DNA from: Alistipes sp.
GTDB taxonomy: Bacteria > Bacteroidota > Bacteroidia > Bacteroidales > Rikenellaceae
Reading direction: 5' to 3'
Assembly (NCBI RefSeq): GCF_020026455.1
Contig: NZ_JAHHQJ010000005.1
Location: 147,761-211,760, forward strand
DNA length: 64,000 nucleotides
The position numbers and the translations under genes were made by a program. Shown one piece after another: positions 43,003 to 52,105 of the stretch (positions within the stretch are counted from its first letter, which is position 1; each line of letters begins with the position of its first letter). The notes under the pieces are model-generated. The model did not search any database, had not been told where the DNA came from, and worked only from the letters and a program-made list of their open reading frames with translations.

Positions 43003-43734
43003 GTGAAAACCCTGATCCACAAGATTCTCTACCGCACCCTGCCGCTCGAAGGCTATCTGCGCGTCGTGAGCCGGCTGTTCTTTCTCTGGCAGCGGCTGGG
43101 CATCGGACGCTATGCCCCGGCCACGGAGTACGTCTACCACCTGCCGCAACTGGTACATGCAGGCGACACGTGCATCGACATCGGCGCCAACCTCGGCTAC
43201 TATGCCCGCACGATCTCCCGCCTCGCGGGCCCCACGGGCAGGCTCTTCGCCGTGGAACCGGTGGCTCCGATCCGCAAGGTACTGAGCCGCAACCTCCGCC
43301 GCTGCGGAAACACCGACATACTCCCCTACGCCCTGGGCACGGAGTCGAAACCGATCTCGATGGCCAACGACTCGGCCCGCGAAACGGGCTATTTCGGCAC
43401 GGGGCAGAACTTCGTCAACGAGGACGGTGCCAAGGCCGACGTGGAGTTCACGGCCCAGATGCGCCGCGGCAGCGAGCTGTTCGGTAAACTCGAGCGTCTC
43501 GACTTCATCAAATGCGACATCGAGGGCTACGAGGTCGTCGTGATGCGGGAAATACGCCCCCTGCTGGAGCGGCACCGCCCCACGGTGCTGATCGAGACGG
43601 GCGGCGAAAACCGTCCGCAAATCGTCGCCCTCTTCACCGAACTGGGATACACGGGCTACACGCTCGACCGCGGGCAGGAGATCCCGCTGGCGAAAAATAC
43701 AACGAAAGACATCATTTTCAGACATGCGCATTGA
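43003..43734 (+). CDS. FkbM family methyltransferase
   Basis: AdoMet-dependent methyltransferase of 243 residues with the FkbM layout: YHLPQLVHAGDTCIDIGANLG (AdoMet motif I), GRLFAVEPVAPIRKVLSRNL, LDFIKCDIEGYEVVVMREI and PTVLIETGG. No ATG is available; GTG codons at 42979 and 43003 are possible. The second gives MKTLIHKILYRTLPLEGYLR, which looks more natural. The 3' end overlaps trmD by 11 bases. Targets of the family are usually O-methylated sugars or small molecules; here unknown. Confidence 0.87.
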   Translation: MKTLIHKILYRTLPLEGYLRVVSRLFFLWQRLGIGRYAPATEYVYHLPQLVHAGDTCIDIGANLGYYARTISRLAGPTGRLFAVEPVAPIRKVLSRNLRRCGNTDILPYALGTESKPISMANDSARETGYFGTGQNFVNEDGAKADVEFTAQMRRGSELFGKLERLDFIKCDIEGYEVVVMREIRPLLERHRPTVLIETGGENRPQIVALFTELGYTGYTLDRGQEIPLAKNTTKDIIFRHAH

Positions 43735-44401
43735 CATCATATCCTCCGTCCCCGAACTCATGACCTCCCCGCTCAACGAATCCATCCTCAAACGGGCGCA
43801 GGAGAAGGGACTCGTGGAGATCGTCGTCCACAACCTGCACGACTACGCCCACGACCGCCGCAAGACCACCGACGACTATCCCTTCGGCGGCGAAGCGGGA
43901 ATGGTCATGAAGTGCGAACCGGTCTTCGAACTGGTCGAGAAACTCCGCAGCGAGAGACATTACGACGAGATCATCTACACCTCGCCCGACGGCTGCCGCT
44001 ACGACCAGCACGAGGCCAACCGGCTGTCGACGCTGGAAAACATCATCATCCTCTGCGGCCACTACAAGGGCATCGACCACCGCATACGCGAGCACCTCGT
44101 AACGCGCGAAATATCAATCGGCGACTATGTGCTGACGGGCGGCGAACTGGCGGCCTGCATCATCGCCGACTCGGTCGTGCGGATCATCCCCGGAGCCATC
44201 GGCGACGAGGCGTCAGCCCTCACGGACTCGTTCCAGGACAACCTGCTCGCACCGCCCGTCTACACCCGTCCGGCGGAGTTCCGCGGATGGAGGGTCCCCG
44301 ACGTGCTGCTGTCGGGCAACTTCGCACAGATCGAAAAATGGCAGGACGAACAGGCCTACGAACGCACAAAGCGGCTGAGGCCCGACCTCTTAAACGAATA
44401 G
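43724..44401 (+). CDS. trmD: tRNA (guanine37-N1)-methyltransferase TrmD
   Basis: SPOUT-class enzyme forming m1G37 next to the anticodon, which prevents +1 frameshifting. The 225-residue protein starts MRIDIISSVPELM. It has DDYPFGGEAGMVMKCEPVF, IILCGHYKGIDHRI, and the trefoil-knot AdoMet site SIGDYVLTGGELAACIIAD. Its last part includes SFQDNLLAPPVYTRPAEFRG. Full length. In many bacteria trmD is beside rplS; here it is about 43 kb from the rplS at the window start. Confidence 0.97.
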   Translation: MRIDIISSVPELMTSPLNESILKRAQEKGLVEIVVHNLHDYAHDRRKTTDDYPFGGEAGMVMKCEPVFELVEKLRSERHYDEIIYTSPDGCRYDQHEANRLSTLENIIILCGHYKGIDHRIREHLVTREISIGDYVLTGGELAACIIADSVVRIIPGAIGDEASALTDSFQDNLLAPPVYTRPAEFRGWRVPDVLLSGNFAQIEKWQDEQAYERTKRLRPDLLNE

Positions 44402-44405
44402 AGCC

Positions 44406-45536
44406 ATGCGTTACTACCTCATCGCCGGGGAGCCGTCGGGCGACCTGCACGGCGCAAACCTGATCAAAGGACTACAAAAAGCCGACCCCGGGGCGGAATT
44501 CCGCTTCTGGGGCGGGGACTGCATGGCCGCAGCCGGCGGCGAAGCCAACCTGCGGAAGCATTATCGGGACACCTCGTTCTTCGGCATCGTGCAGGTGCTG
44601 AAAAACCTCGGGACCATCCGGCGGCAGATGCGCGAATGTCAGGCCGATGTGGCGGAGTTTGCCCCCGACGTGCTGATTCTGGTTGACTACCCGGGCTTCA
44701 ACATGAAGATGGCCCGCTGGGCCAAAGAGCACGGCATACGCACGTTCTATTACATCGCCCCGAAGGTCTGGGCGTGGCGCGAATGGCGCGTGAAGGCGAT
44801 CCGCCGTTACGTCGACCGTCTGTTCATCATCTTCCCCTTCGAGCGGACCTATTTCCCGAAACACGGCATCGAACCCGTCTTCGAAGGCAACCCGCTCGTC
44901 GACGCCATTCAGGCCCGGCGGGCGACGCTCCCGACACCCGGGGAGTTCCGCCGCCGCAACGCCCTCGACCAACGCCCGATCGTCGCCCTGCTGGCCGGAA
45001 GCCGCAGGGGTGAGATCCGCGACAACCTGCCATTGATGGCCGCTCTGTCGCGAAAATTCCCCGAGCACCAGTTCGTGGTGGCGGGCGTCGCATGGCTCGA
45101 CCGGGCGCTTTACGAACAATACATCGCCGGAAGCGACATCCGCTATGTCTGCGACCAGACCTACGAGACGCTGGCGGCCGCCGAGGCGGCTGTCGTCACG
45201 TCGGGCACGGCAACACTCGAAACCGCCCTGCTGGGGATCCCCGAGGTGGTGGTCTACCGCACGGTGTGGTGGCAGGTATGGCTGCGGCCCTATGTGCTGA
45301 AGGTGCCGTGGGTGTCGCTCGTAAACCTCAACCTCGGGCGCGAGGCCGTCGCCGAGATCATCCAGTCGGACTACTCGATCGAACGCGCCGAACGCGAACT
45401 GCGGGCGATTCTGCGCGGCGGAAGCAGGCGCGAGACCATGTGTGCCGATTTCGACGAACTGCAGGCGATTATCGGCGGACCGGGAGCCAGCGAACGCTTC
45501 GCCAAACGGATGGTGGAGGAACTTGAAGCCCAATAA
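44406..45536 (+). CDS. lpxB: Lipid-A-disaccharide synthase
   Basis: GT19 enzyme that condenses UDP-2,3-diacylglucosamine with lipid X to form the lipid A disaccharide. The 376-residue protein begins MRYYLIAGEPSGDLHGANLI. It contains FFGIVQVLKNL, VDYPGFNMKMARWAKEHGI, YIAPKVWAWREWR, LLAGSRRGEIRDNLP and VVTSGTATLETALLGIPEVV. Full length. It follows trmD by four bases, so they share a transcript. Confidence 0.97.
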   Translation: MRYYLIAGEPSGDLHGANLIKGLQKADPGAEFRFWGGDCMAAAGGEANLRKHYRDTSFFGIVQVLKNLGTIRRQMRECQADVAEFAPDVLILVDYPGFNMKMARWAKEHGIRTFYYIAPKVWAWREWRVKAIRRYVDRLFIIFPFERTYFPKHGIEPVFEGNPLVDAIQARRATLPTPGEFRRRNALDQRPIVALLAGSRRGEIRDNLPLMAALSRKFPEHQFVVAGVAWLDRALYEQYIAGSDIRYVCDQTYETLAAAEAAVVTSGTATLETALLGIPEVVVYRTVWWQVWLRPYVLKVPWVSLVNLNLGREAVAEIIQSDYSIERAERELRAILRGGSRRETMCADFDELQAIIGGPGASERFAKRMVEELEAQ

Positions 45537-45644
45537 TTAAGGAACGCCGGAGTTCCGGCAGCACCGACGGCCGTCAGAAACGGCACAGGCCGTCGGTCGC
45601 GCGGCACGGAAAGACAACCCAAAATTGCTGAAACGACTCGAATA

Positions 45645-46280
45645 ATGAAAATCATCTGCATCGGCCGCAACTACGCCAAACATGCCGCCGAGCTGCACGA
45701 ACAGCTCAACGACAGCGGGCGGCTCCCCGAGGAACCGATATTCTTCCTCAAGCCCGACACGGCGCTGCTGCGCAACAACGACCCGTTTTATATCCCCTCG
45801 TTCTCGCAGGAGGTGCACTACGAATGCGAACTGGTGGTGCGGATCAACCGCGTGGGCAAGGCCATCGCCGAGCGTTTCGCCCACCGCTATTACGACGAGG
45901 TAGGGCTGGGCATCGACTTCACGGCCCGCGACCTGCAGCGGCGGGCCATCGCCGAGGGGCTTCCGTGGGAGAGCTGCAAGGCTTTCGACCGTTCAGCGGC
46001 CATCTCGCCGGAATTCATCGCCCTGCGGGAGCTGGGCGGCGACGTGCAGCGGCTGCACTTCACGCTCGACGTGAACGGGGAGTGCCGCCAGCGGGGCGAC
46101 ACGGCGGAGATGCTCTTCACGGTCAACCGGATCATCGCCTCGGTGTCGCGATACATGACCCTGCGCATGGGCGACCTGATCTACACCGGAACGCCTGCCG
46201 GCGTGGGGCCGATACGCCCGGGCGACACGCTGCACGCCACACTCGAAGAACGCGAACTCTTAAATTTCGACATACGCTGA
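45645..46280 (+). CDS. Fumarylacetoacetate hydrolase (FAH) family protein
   Basis: A 211-residue single-domain FAH-fold enzyme: MKIICIGRNYAKHAAEL, PIFFLKPDTALLRNNDPFYI, the metal-binding YECELVVRINRVGKAI, GIDFTARDLQRRA and the closing YTGTPAGVGPIRPGD. This is the pattern of acylpyruvate hydrolase or oxaloacetate decarboxylase types (FAHD1/YcgM-like); the exact keto acid is not evident. Its TGA overlaps the maf ATG by one base. Confidence 0.9.
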   Translation: MKIICIGRNYAKHAAELHEQLNDSGRLPEEPIFFLKPDTALLRNNDPFYIPSFSQEVHYECELVVRINRVGKAIAERFAHRYYDEVGLGIDFTARDLQRRAIAEGLPWESCKAFDRSAAISPEFIALRELGGDVQRLHFTLDVNGECRQRGDTAEMLFTVNRIIASVSRYMTLRMGDLIYTGTPAGVGPIRPGDTLHATLEERELLNFDIR

Positions 46281-46918
46281 TGCTGCTCAACGACAAACTC
46301 AAACCCTACCGTCTGCTGCTGGCCTCGCAGTCGCCGCGGCGCAGGGAACTGATGACCGGATGCGGATTGCCGTACGTGCCGGCCGAGAAATTCGACTGCG
46401 AGGAGACCTATCCCGACGACTTGCCGCTCATCGCCGTCTCGGAGTATCTCTCGACGCTCAAAAGCAAGGCCTACCCGGTTCCGCTGCGCGAAAACGACAT
46501 TCTGCTCACGGCCGACACCGTCGTAGTGGCGAACGGCGAGTTTCGGGAAACGCCCGAAGGTCAGAGATGGCACGGCGGGGAGATTCTCGGCAAACCCCGC
46601 GACCGGGACGACGCCCGCCGCATGCTGAAAATCCTCTCGGGAGCCCGCCATCTGGTCACGACAGGCGTCACCCTGCGCTCCGCCACACGGATGACCCGCT
46701 TCACGTCGCAGACCCAGGTATGGTTCCGCATCCTCTCCGACGAGGAGATCGACCACTATATCGACACCTTCCAGCCCTTCGACAAGGCCGGGGCATACGG
46801 CATTCAGGAATGGATCGGCTATGCCGCCATCGAACGCATCGAAGGCTCGTTCTACAACGTCATGGGACTGCCCATCCAGAAAGTATACACCGAATTAGAT
46901 AAATTTTTGAATCCATGA
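46280..46918 (+). CDS. maf: Maf family nucleotide pyrophosphatase
   Basis: Hydrolyses non-canonical or selected nucleoside triphosphates to monophosphates (house-cleaning dTTP/UTP pyrophosphatase type). The 212-residue protein has the family opening LLLASQSPRRRELM (residues 12-25), ADTVVV (about 74-79), LGKPRDRDDARRML and FDKAGAYGIQEW. Length is typical. It overlaps the FAH gene by one base and the peptidase gene by four (ATGA), so the three are coupled. Confidence 0.95.
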   Translation: MLLNDKLKPYRLLLASQSPRRRELMTGCGLPYVPAEKFDCEETYPDDLPLIAVSEYLSTLKSKAYPVPLRENDILLTADTVVVANGEFRETPEGQRWHGGEILGKPRDRDDARRMLKILSGARHLVTTGVTLRSATRMTRFTSQTQVWFRILSDEEIDHYIDTFQPFDKAGAYGIQEWIGYAAIERIEGSFYNVMGLPIQKVYTELDKFLNP

Positions 46919-48900
46919 AACGCACCCTACTGACCCTGCTCGCCGCCCTCGCCCTACTGCCTGCACTGGCCGACGAGGGCATGTGGCTCCCGAGCCTGAT
47001 TTCCGAACGCATCGACGACATGCGCGCAAAAGGCTTCCGCCTCACGGCCGAAGACATCTACTCGATCAACAAGGCCTCGATGAAAGACGCCGTCGTACTC
47101 TTCGACGGCGGCTGTACGGGCGAACTCATCTCGTCCGAAGGCCTGCTGCTCACCAACCACCACTGCGGTTACGACGCCATCCAGAAACATTCGACCGTCG
47201 AGCACGACTACCTGACCAACGGCTTCTGGGCCATGTCCCGGAGCGAGGAACTGCCCAACGAAAAACTCTGGGTCCGCTTCCTCGTCCGCATGGAGGAGGT
47301 GACCGACCGGATTGCCGCGGGCGAGACGGCCGCACGCATCATCGAAAAGGCCCAGGCCGAAGGACCGGGCTACAAGGCCTCGATCGAACAGATGTACTAC
47401 GGCAACCAGCAGTTCCTATTCGTCTACGAACAGTTCGACGACGTGCGTCTGGTGGCTGCTCCACCCTCGTCGATCGGCAAGTTCGGCGGAGACACCGACA
47501 ACTGGATCTGGCCCCGACACACGGGCGACTTCTCGATATTCCGCATCTACGCGTCGAAGGACAACCGCCCGGCGGCCTACTCGCCCCAAAATGTCCCCTA
47601 CCGGCCGAAAAAGTATTTCCCGATCTCCACGAAAGGAGTTCGGGAGGGCGACTTCACGATGATCTACGGCTTCCCGGGCAACACGCAGCAGTACATCCTC
47701 TCCGACGCCGTGGCCTACATCGCCGAGCGCTCCGATCCGGCCAAGATCGCCATCCGCACGGGCCGGCTCGACATCATCTCCAAAGCGCAGGAGTCCGACC
47801 CCGCGCTGCGCATCCACTACGCCGCCAAGCACGCCTCGATCGCCAATGCCTGGAAAAAATGGCAGGGCGAGGCGCTGGGCATCAACCGCCGCGGCACCGT
47901 CGCCGCAAAATCAGACTACGAGATGCAATTCGAACGGTGGGCCGAGGAGCGTCCCGAATACGCCGGCATCGTAGAGGGCCTGCGCGCCGAGTACGCCCGG
48001 ATCATGGACGCCTATTTCGCCTATGAGATCACCCGAGAAACGCTCGCAACGCTGCCGGCGGCCTACACCCCCGAAGAACGCGCCGAAGCGTGCTTCGCCC
48101 GGCGCAAGGAGACCGAGCAGGCGCTCTGGCGTCAGGCTTTCCGCGAATACGACCGCTGTCCGCAGGCCTACCGCATCCCGGCCCTGGCCGAAGGATTGGC
48201 GCGTTACCGGACGCCGGAGGCCTATGCCGATGCCCTTTTCGAACCCGTATGGGAGGGCAGCGACAGCGTGGCCATGCAGCCCGCAGTCCAACTGCGCAAG
48301 GAGACCAAACGCATGCTCGACCACATCGTGTGGATGCTGGGAACCAAATCACTGCGCAACCTCAACAGCACAATTCTCAACCGGCTCTACACCAACTACA
48401 TCAAGGGGCTGCGCGAATGGGACCACGAGCGGGCTTTCTACCCCGACGCCAACCTGACGCTCCGCGTGTCCTACGGCTCGGTGGCCGGATACGAGTATGC
48501 CGACGGCGAATACCACAAGCCGCAGACGACACTCGACGGCATCATCGCCAAGGACAATCCCGAAATTTACGACTACGACATTCCGCAGTCGCTGCGCGAT
48601 CTCTACGCCTCGAAGGACTACGGCCGCTGGGGCACGACGACCGACGGCCGCAGGACCGTGCCGGTCTGCTTCCTGGCGACGAACCACACCACGGGCGGCA
48701 ATTCGGGATCTCCGGTGCTGAATGCCGCAGGCGAACTCATCGGCATCAACTTCGACCGCACGTGGCGCTCGACGATGAGCGACATCGCCTTCGATCCGGC
48801 CGTCTGCCGCAACATCGCCGTGGACATCCGCTACGTGCTGTTCGTCGTGGACCGGGTCGGCGGTGCGGGCTATCTGCTCAAGGAGATGAAGCTCAAATAA
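46915..48900 (+). CDS. S46 family dipeptidyl-peptidase, DPP11-like (Asp/Glu-specific)
   Basis: Periplasmic serine exopeptidase that releases dipeptides from peptide N-termini, as in asaccharolytic Bacteroidales. The 661-residue protein (MKRTLLTLLAALALLPALAD signal) has the triad: His in LLLTNHHCGYDAI (about 82-83), Asp205 in RHTGDFSIFRIY and Ser597 in GGNSGSPV. In S46 enzymes the residue 18 after the catalytic Ser sets P1 specificity: Gly in DPP7, Arg in DPP11. Here it is Arg615 (INFDRTW), predicting DPP11-type preference for acidic P1. Translationally coupled to maf. Confidence 0.93.
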   Translation: MKRTLLTLLAALALLPALADEGMWLPSLISERIDDMRAKGFRLTAEDIYSINKASMKDAVVLFDGGCTGELISSEGLLLTNHHCGYDAIQKHSTVEHDYLTNGFWAMSRSEELPNEKLWVRFLVRMEEVTDRIAAGETAARIIEKAQAEGPGYKASIEQMYYGNQQFLFVYEQFDDVRLVAAPPSSIGKFGGDTDNWIWPRHTGDFSIFRIYASKDNRPAAYSPQNVPYRPKKYFPISTKGVREGDFTMIYGFPGNTQQYILSDAVAYIAERSDPAKIAIRTGRLDIISKAQESDPALRIHYAAKHASIANAWKKWQGEALGINRRGTVAAKSDYEMQFERWAEERPEYAGIVEGLRAEYARIMDAYFAYEITRETLATLPAAYTPEERAEACFARRKETEQALWRQAFREYDRCPQAYRIPALAEGLARYRTPEAYADALFEPVWEGSDSVAMQPAVQLRKETKRMLDHIVWMLGTKSLRNLNSTILNRLYTNYIKGLREWDHERAFYPDANLTLRVSYGSVAGYEYADGEYHKPQTTLDGIIAKDNPEIYDYDIPQSLRDLYASKDYGRWGTTTDGRRTVPVCFLATNHTTGGNSGSPVLNAAGELIGINFDRTWRSTMSDIAFDPAVCRNIAVDIRYVLFVVDRVGGAGYLLKEMKLK

Positions 48901-48971
48901 GGCATTCCGCGACCGCTCTCTCCGTTCGGCGGTGGTCGCCATGTAAATTTTTTCGTTTTTTACGCAAAAAT

Positions 48972-49002
48972 TTTGCGAATCGCAAAATAGTGTCTATATT
49001 TG
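48972..49002 (+). promoter_or_regulatory. tRNA-Leu promoter overlapping nested palindromes
   Basis: TTTG (48972-48975), 19-bp spacer and TATATTTG (48995-49002). The -33 element lies inside two overlapping palindromes, CGCAAAA-A-TTTTGCG (48963-48977) and TTTTGCGA-A-TCGCAAAA (48971-48987). Confidence 0.75.
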
Positions 49003-49004
49003 CA

Positions 49005-49026
49005 CTCCCGAAAGTTGATTCGGGAG
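49005..49026 (+). other. Leader hairpin before tRNA-Leu
   Basis: Perfect 8-bp stem CTCCCGAA / TTCGGGAG with a 6-base loop, starting just after the -7 box and ending six bases before the mature tRNA. It would form in the 5' leader of the precursor. Confidence 0.6.
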
Positions 49027-49032
49027 AGCAAT

Positions 49033-49118
49033 GCCCAGGTGGTGAAATTGGTAGACACGCTACTTTGAGGGGGTAGTGAACAATTACGTTCGTGCAAGTT
49101 CGAGTCTTGTCCTGGGCA
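49033..49118 (+). tRNA. tRNA-Leu (anticodon GAG)
   Basis: 86-nt class II tRNA. The 7-bp acceptor stem is GCCCAGG / CCTGGGC with discriminator A. The D arm carries GGTGAAATTGGTAGACAC. The anticodon stem CTACT / GGTAG closes the loop TTGAGGG, giving anticodon GAG. A variable arm of leucine type (GAACAATTACGTTC) and the T-loop GTTCGAGTC follow. The 3' CCA is not encoded. Reads CUC and CUU codons. Confidence 0.96.
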
Positions 49119-49122
49119 CTGA

Positions 49123-49156
49123 AAACCGCGTTAAACGAAAGTTTGACGCGGTTTTT
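49123..49156 (+). terminator. Terminator of tRNA-Leu
   Basis: 14-bp stem (AAACCGCGTTAAAC / GTTTGACGCGGTTT, one G-U pair) with a GAAA loop, then TTT. It begins five bases after the tRNA. Confidence 0.9.
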
Positions 49157-49372
49157 CGTTTATCGCCCTCCCCATGCTCGAGCTCGTCCCGGCGACAGCA
49201 GAACCCCATTCCCGTCTTTTTGCTGCGGATCGTCCGGACTTACGCGGCCGCCCGCAACACATCGCCCGGCCGGGTAGACGGATAGACGGGCGGATGGATA
49301 GGCAGGCGGGCGGCGGATGCGAAAATTGGGTTTTATGCGAAATTTGCCGTATCTTGCCGAAAATTGGAAATC

Positions 49373-49936
49373 ATGCCACAGCAACTGCAATTTATCCCCT
49401 TCAAATCACGCTCGGACAAGGGCTGGGCCGAAGCATGGGCTCTTTACGAAGCCTCCTTTCCCGCCTGCGAACGCTGGGACGGCACGGGGTACGATCGCGC
49501 CTTCGACGATCCGTATTTCGAGGCCGACGGAATCTGGCGCGGCGATGAGTTCATCGGCATCCTCTTCCACTGGAACGCCGGGAATTACCGCTATGTCGAG
49601 CATCTGGCCATCCTGCCTCGCCTGCGGGGACAGAACATGGGTTCAAAAGCCATCGCGGCCTTTTGCGAAGGGCGGCGGGTTATTCTGGAGATCGACCCAC
49701 CGGAGGATGAGATCTCGATCCGCCGCCAGCATTTCTACCAGCGGCTGGGCTTCATCGCCAATCCCTATACATACATCCACCCCTCGTTCCGGAAGCCGTT
49801 CCATCCCCACCGGCTGGTGCTGATGAGCTATCCCGAGACCCTTACCCACGAAGAGGCCAGCGATTTCGCAGACTTCATTCGCGAACGGGTGCTCCGCTAC
49901 TCCGAGCACGAGAATCCGGAGCTGCCGAAACTCTAA
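49373..49936 (+). CDS. GNAT family N-acetyltransferase
   Basis: A 187-residue acyltransferase of the GCN5-related fold. It has an N-terminal AEAWALYEASFPACERW, the central strand region FIGILFHWNAGNYRYVEHLAILPRL then RGQNMGSKAI (acetyl-CoA-binding R/Q-x-x-G-x-G/A-type loop), RVILEIDPPED and QHFYQRLGF. The substrate cannot be inferred. A TTG three codons upstream is an alternative start, but the ATG at 49373 is preferred. Upstream TATCTTGC is only a partial -7 match. It stands alone. Confidence 0.85.
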   Translation: MPQQLQFIPFKSRSDKGWAEAWALYEASFPACERWDGTGYDRAFDDPYFEADGIWRGDEFIGILFHWNAGNYRYVEHLAILPRLRGQNMGSKAIAAFCEGRRVILEIDPPEDEISIRRQHFYQRLGFIANPYTYIHPSFRKPFHPHRLVLMSYPETLTHEEASDFADFIRERVLRYSEHENPELPKL

Positions 49937-50116
49937 AGCGACCGCAACAAGATCCCGGTCTTCCATTCCGCGACAAACCATCCGCCCGACAACCGGCAGG
50001 AGGAGCAAAAGGCCGGGCAGAGGGTTTGGACGGGATACGCACGAAGCCGGCGACCCACCACGCCGGAGGCACAGGTCCGGTCGCGGCCTGCACGGAAGCG
50101 GATGCGCGGGAGGGCG

Positions 50117-51148
50117 TCAGCCCAGATGGCCTTCGTCGGCGAATTCCCGGACCGAACGGATGTAATGATCGATGGTCTCCTGCATCGAGACGAATGACTT
50201 GCCCCCTGCGGCGTTCTTGTGGCCGCCGCCGCCGAAATACTTCCGGGCGAAGAGGTTGACGTCGACGTCGCCCCGCGAACGCAGCGACACGCGGATGAAC
50301 TTGCGGTGGGCGAGGAACATGGCCGACATCTTGACCTTCTGGATCGTGAGGGCGTAGTTGACAAATCCCTCGCTGTCGCCCTGCTGGAACTGAAAGCGGC
50401 GCATCTCATTCTCCTGCAGGGACATATAGGCCACCGTCCCGTCCTGAATCACCTCCATTTTGCGGTTGATGGCATAGCCGAACAGCCGCGCGCGGCCTTC
50501 GGTATAGGCGTTGTAGACGTTGTTGTGGATCTCGGGGATCGAGATCCCCTTTTCGAGCAGCACGGCCACGGCACGGAACAACTCCGGGGTGAGGAACGAA
50601 AAGGCGAAATTGCCCGTATCGGTCATCATGCCCACATAGAGCGACTCGGCCATGCGCCGAGTGATCGCCCCGGTGCCGCACATCGCCTCGACGATGCTGT
50701 ACACCAGAAAACACGTGCTCGACGAATCGGGATACGAGAACATCAGGTCGAACCCCGTGTCGGGCGAGAGGTGATGGTCGATCAGTACACGGCGGGCCGT
50801 GGTGTTGGCCTCGATGGTGTCGCGGAGGATTTCGAGCCGCGACACGGCGTTGAAATCGAGACAGCAGATCATGTCGGCCTCCGCAATGGCGCGCACGGCA
50901 CGCCCTTCGGTATCGGTCTTGAAGATCACCACCTCGTCGATGCCGGGCATCCAGTCAAGGAAATAGGGGTATTTATTGGGCACGACACAGGTCACCGTGT
51001 GCCCCATCGTCCGCAGGATCTCGGCCCATGCGAGCGACGATCCGACGGCGTCACCGTCGGGATTGGTGTGGGAGACGACGACGATGCGCTGCCCGGGCCG
51101 GGCGAGCATCTCCCGCAGACGTTCGATATGTTCTTTCGATAACTCCAT
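50117..51148 (-). CDS. DHH/DHHA1 phosphoesterase, NrnA-like oligoribonuclease/pAp phosphatase
   Basis: A 343-residue DHH-family enzyme likely to degrade nanoRNA and dephosphorylate 3'-phosphoadenosine 5'-phosphate. Motifs in order: VVSHTNPDGDAVGSSLAWAE (about residues 24-43), CCLDFNA, the DHH motif in LIDHHLSP, GMMTDTGNFAF and the C-terminal DHHA1 loop YFGGGGHKNAAGG. The long upstream extension is rejected because two promoters fall within it. No neighbour overlaps. Confidence 0.92.
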   Translation of the reverse strand: MELSKEHIERLREMLARPGQRIVVVSHTNPDGDAVGSSLAWAEILRTMGHTVTCVVPNKYPYFLDWMPGIDEVVIFKTDTEGRAVRAIAEADMICCLDFNAVSRLEILRDTIEANTTARRVLIDHHLSPDTGFDLMFSYPDSSSTCFLVYSIVEAMCGTGAITRRMAESLYVGMMTDTGNFAFSFLTPELFRAVAVLLEKGISIPEIHNNVYNAYTEGRARLFGYAINRKMEVIQDGTVAYMSLQENEMRRFQFQQGDSEGFVNYALTIQKVKMSAMFLAHRKFIRVSLRSRGDVDVNLFARKYFGGGGHKNAAGGKSFVSMQETIDHYIRSVREFADEGHLG

Positions 51149-51176
51149 TCGGGTTGGTCCGCATTGGCGAACGATA

Positions 51177-51301
51177 CAAAAATACAAAATAAAATGCAGG
51201 ACAGTTCCAAAACCGGGTTGCGGACCGTTCGGCAGAACGCTCCGGCCACCCAAAGGAACCGTTACGGCACCAAAGATACAAAAAAAGGGGAATATAACAA
51301 A
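51177..51301 (-). promoter_or_regulatory. Two tandem promoters of the NrnA-like gene
   Basis: Distal: TTTG (51298-51301), 19-bp spacer, TATCTTTG (51271-51278). Proximal: TATTTTTG (51177-51184) with TTTG at 51208-51211, a 23-bp spacer. Leaders of about 115 and 22 bases are expected. The rest of the 288-bp gap to nth holds no gene. Confidence 0.6.
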
Positions 51302-51436
51302 TCCGCGCCGCCAAACCTGCCGAACATGCAGCAAAACAAGGGCACGAAAGCACAATCCAAGCGCAGCAGAAGAGCGTCCCAAAGGAGGTCCAAGGACGGA
51401 GGGAGGCGGCGGAAGCCGCAAAAGGCGGACAGCGGA

Positions 51437-52105
51437 TCAGGTGCGCTCTTCGTTTTTTTCGGCCCGGCGGCGGTCGGCGGCGTATTTGCGGCACCAGGTC
51501 GCAATGCCGCATTCGTCGCATTTGGGGGTGCGGGCCACGCAGACATAACGCCCGTGGAGGATCAGCCAGTGGTGCGCCAGGGGCAGCAGATGGCCGGGGA
51601 TATTCTTTTCGAGGGTCAGCTCCGTCTGCAACGGGGTTTTCGAACGTGTCGTCAGCCCGATGCGCTCCGAGACGCGGAAAACGTGCGTATCGACCGGCAT
51701 CACCTCCTTCTGCCACAGCACGGCTCCCAGCACATTGGCCGTCTTGCGCCCCACACCGGGCAGGCGCTGCATCTGCTCCAGGTCGGCCGGAACTTCACCG
51801 CCGAACTCCTCGCAGAGCATCCGGGCCATGCCCGCAAGATTTTTGGCCTTGTTGTTCGGGTAGGAGATGCTCCGGATGTAGGGATAAATCTCCTCGGCCG
51901 AGGCCTGCGCCATGTGGTAGGGCGTGGGAAAGGCTTCAAACAGCGCCGGGGTCGTCATGTTGACCCGTTTGTCGGTGCACTGCGCCGAGAGGATCACCGC
52001 CACCAGCAGCTGATAGGGATTCGCATAGTGCAACTCACTTTCGGCCACGGGCATATGTTCGGAGAACCAGGCAATCACGCCGTCGTAACGTTGTTTGGTC
52101 GTCAT
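51437..52105 (-). CDS. nth: Endonuclease III
   Basis: Base-excision repair DNA glycosylase/AP lyase for oxidised pyrimidines. The 222-residue protein has LLVAVILSAQCTDKRVN, the helix-hairpin-helix LPGVGRKTANV with catalytic Lys, VDTHVFRVSERIG with catalytic Asp, and the 4Fe-4S cysteines spaced C-x6-C-x2-C-x5-C (CVARTPKCDECGIATWC). A basic tail follows. Its ATG overlaps the glycosyltransferase stop (ATGA). Last gene of a uvrD-glycosyltransferase-nth run. Confidence 0.97.
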   Translation of the reverse strand: MTTKQRYDGVIAWFSEHMPVAESELHYANPYQLLVAVILSAQCTDKRVNMTTPALFEAFPTPYHMAQASAEEIYPYIRSISYPNNKAKNLAGMARMLCEEFGGEVPADLEQMQRLPGVGRKTANVLGAVLWQKEVMPVDTHVFRVSERIGLTTRSKTPLQTELTLEKNIPGHLLPLAHHWLILHGRYVCVARTPKCDECGIATWCRKYAADRRRAEKNEERT

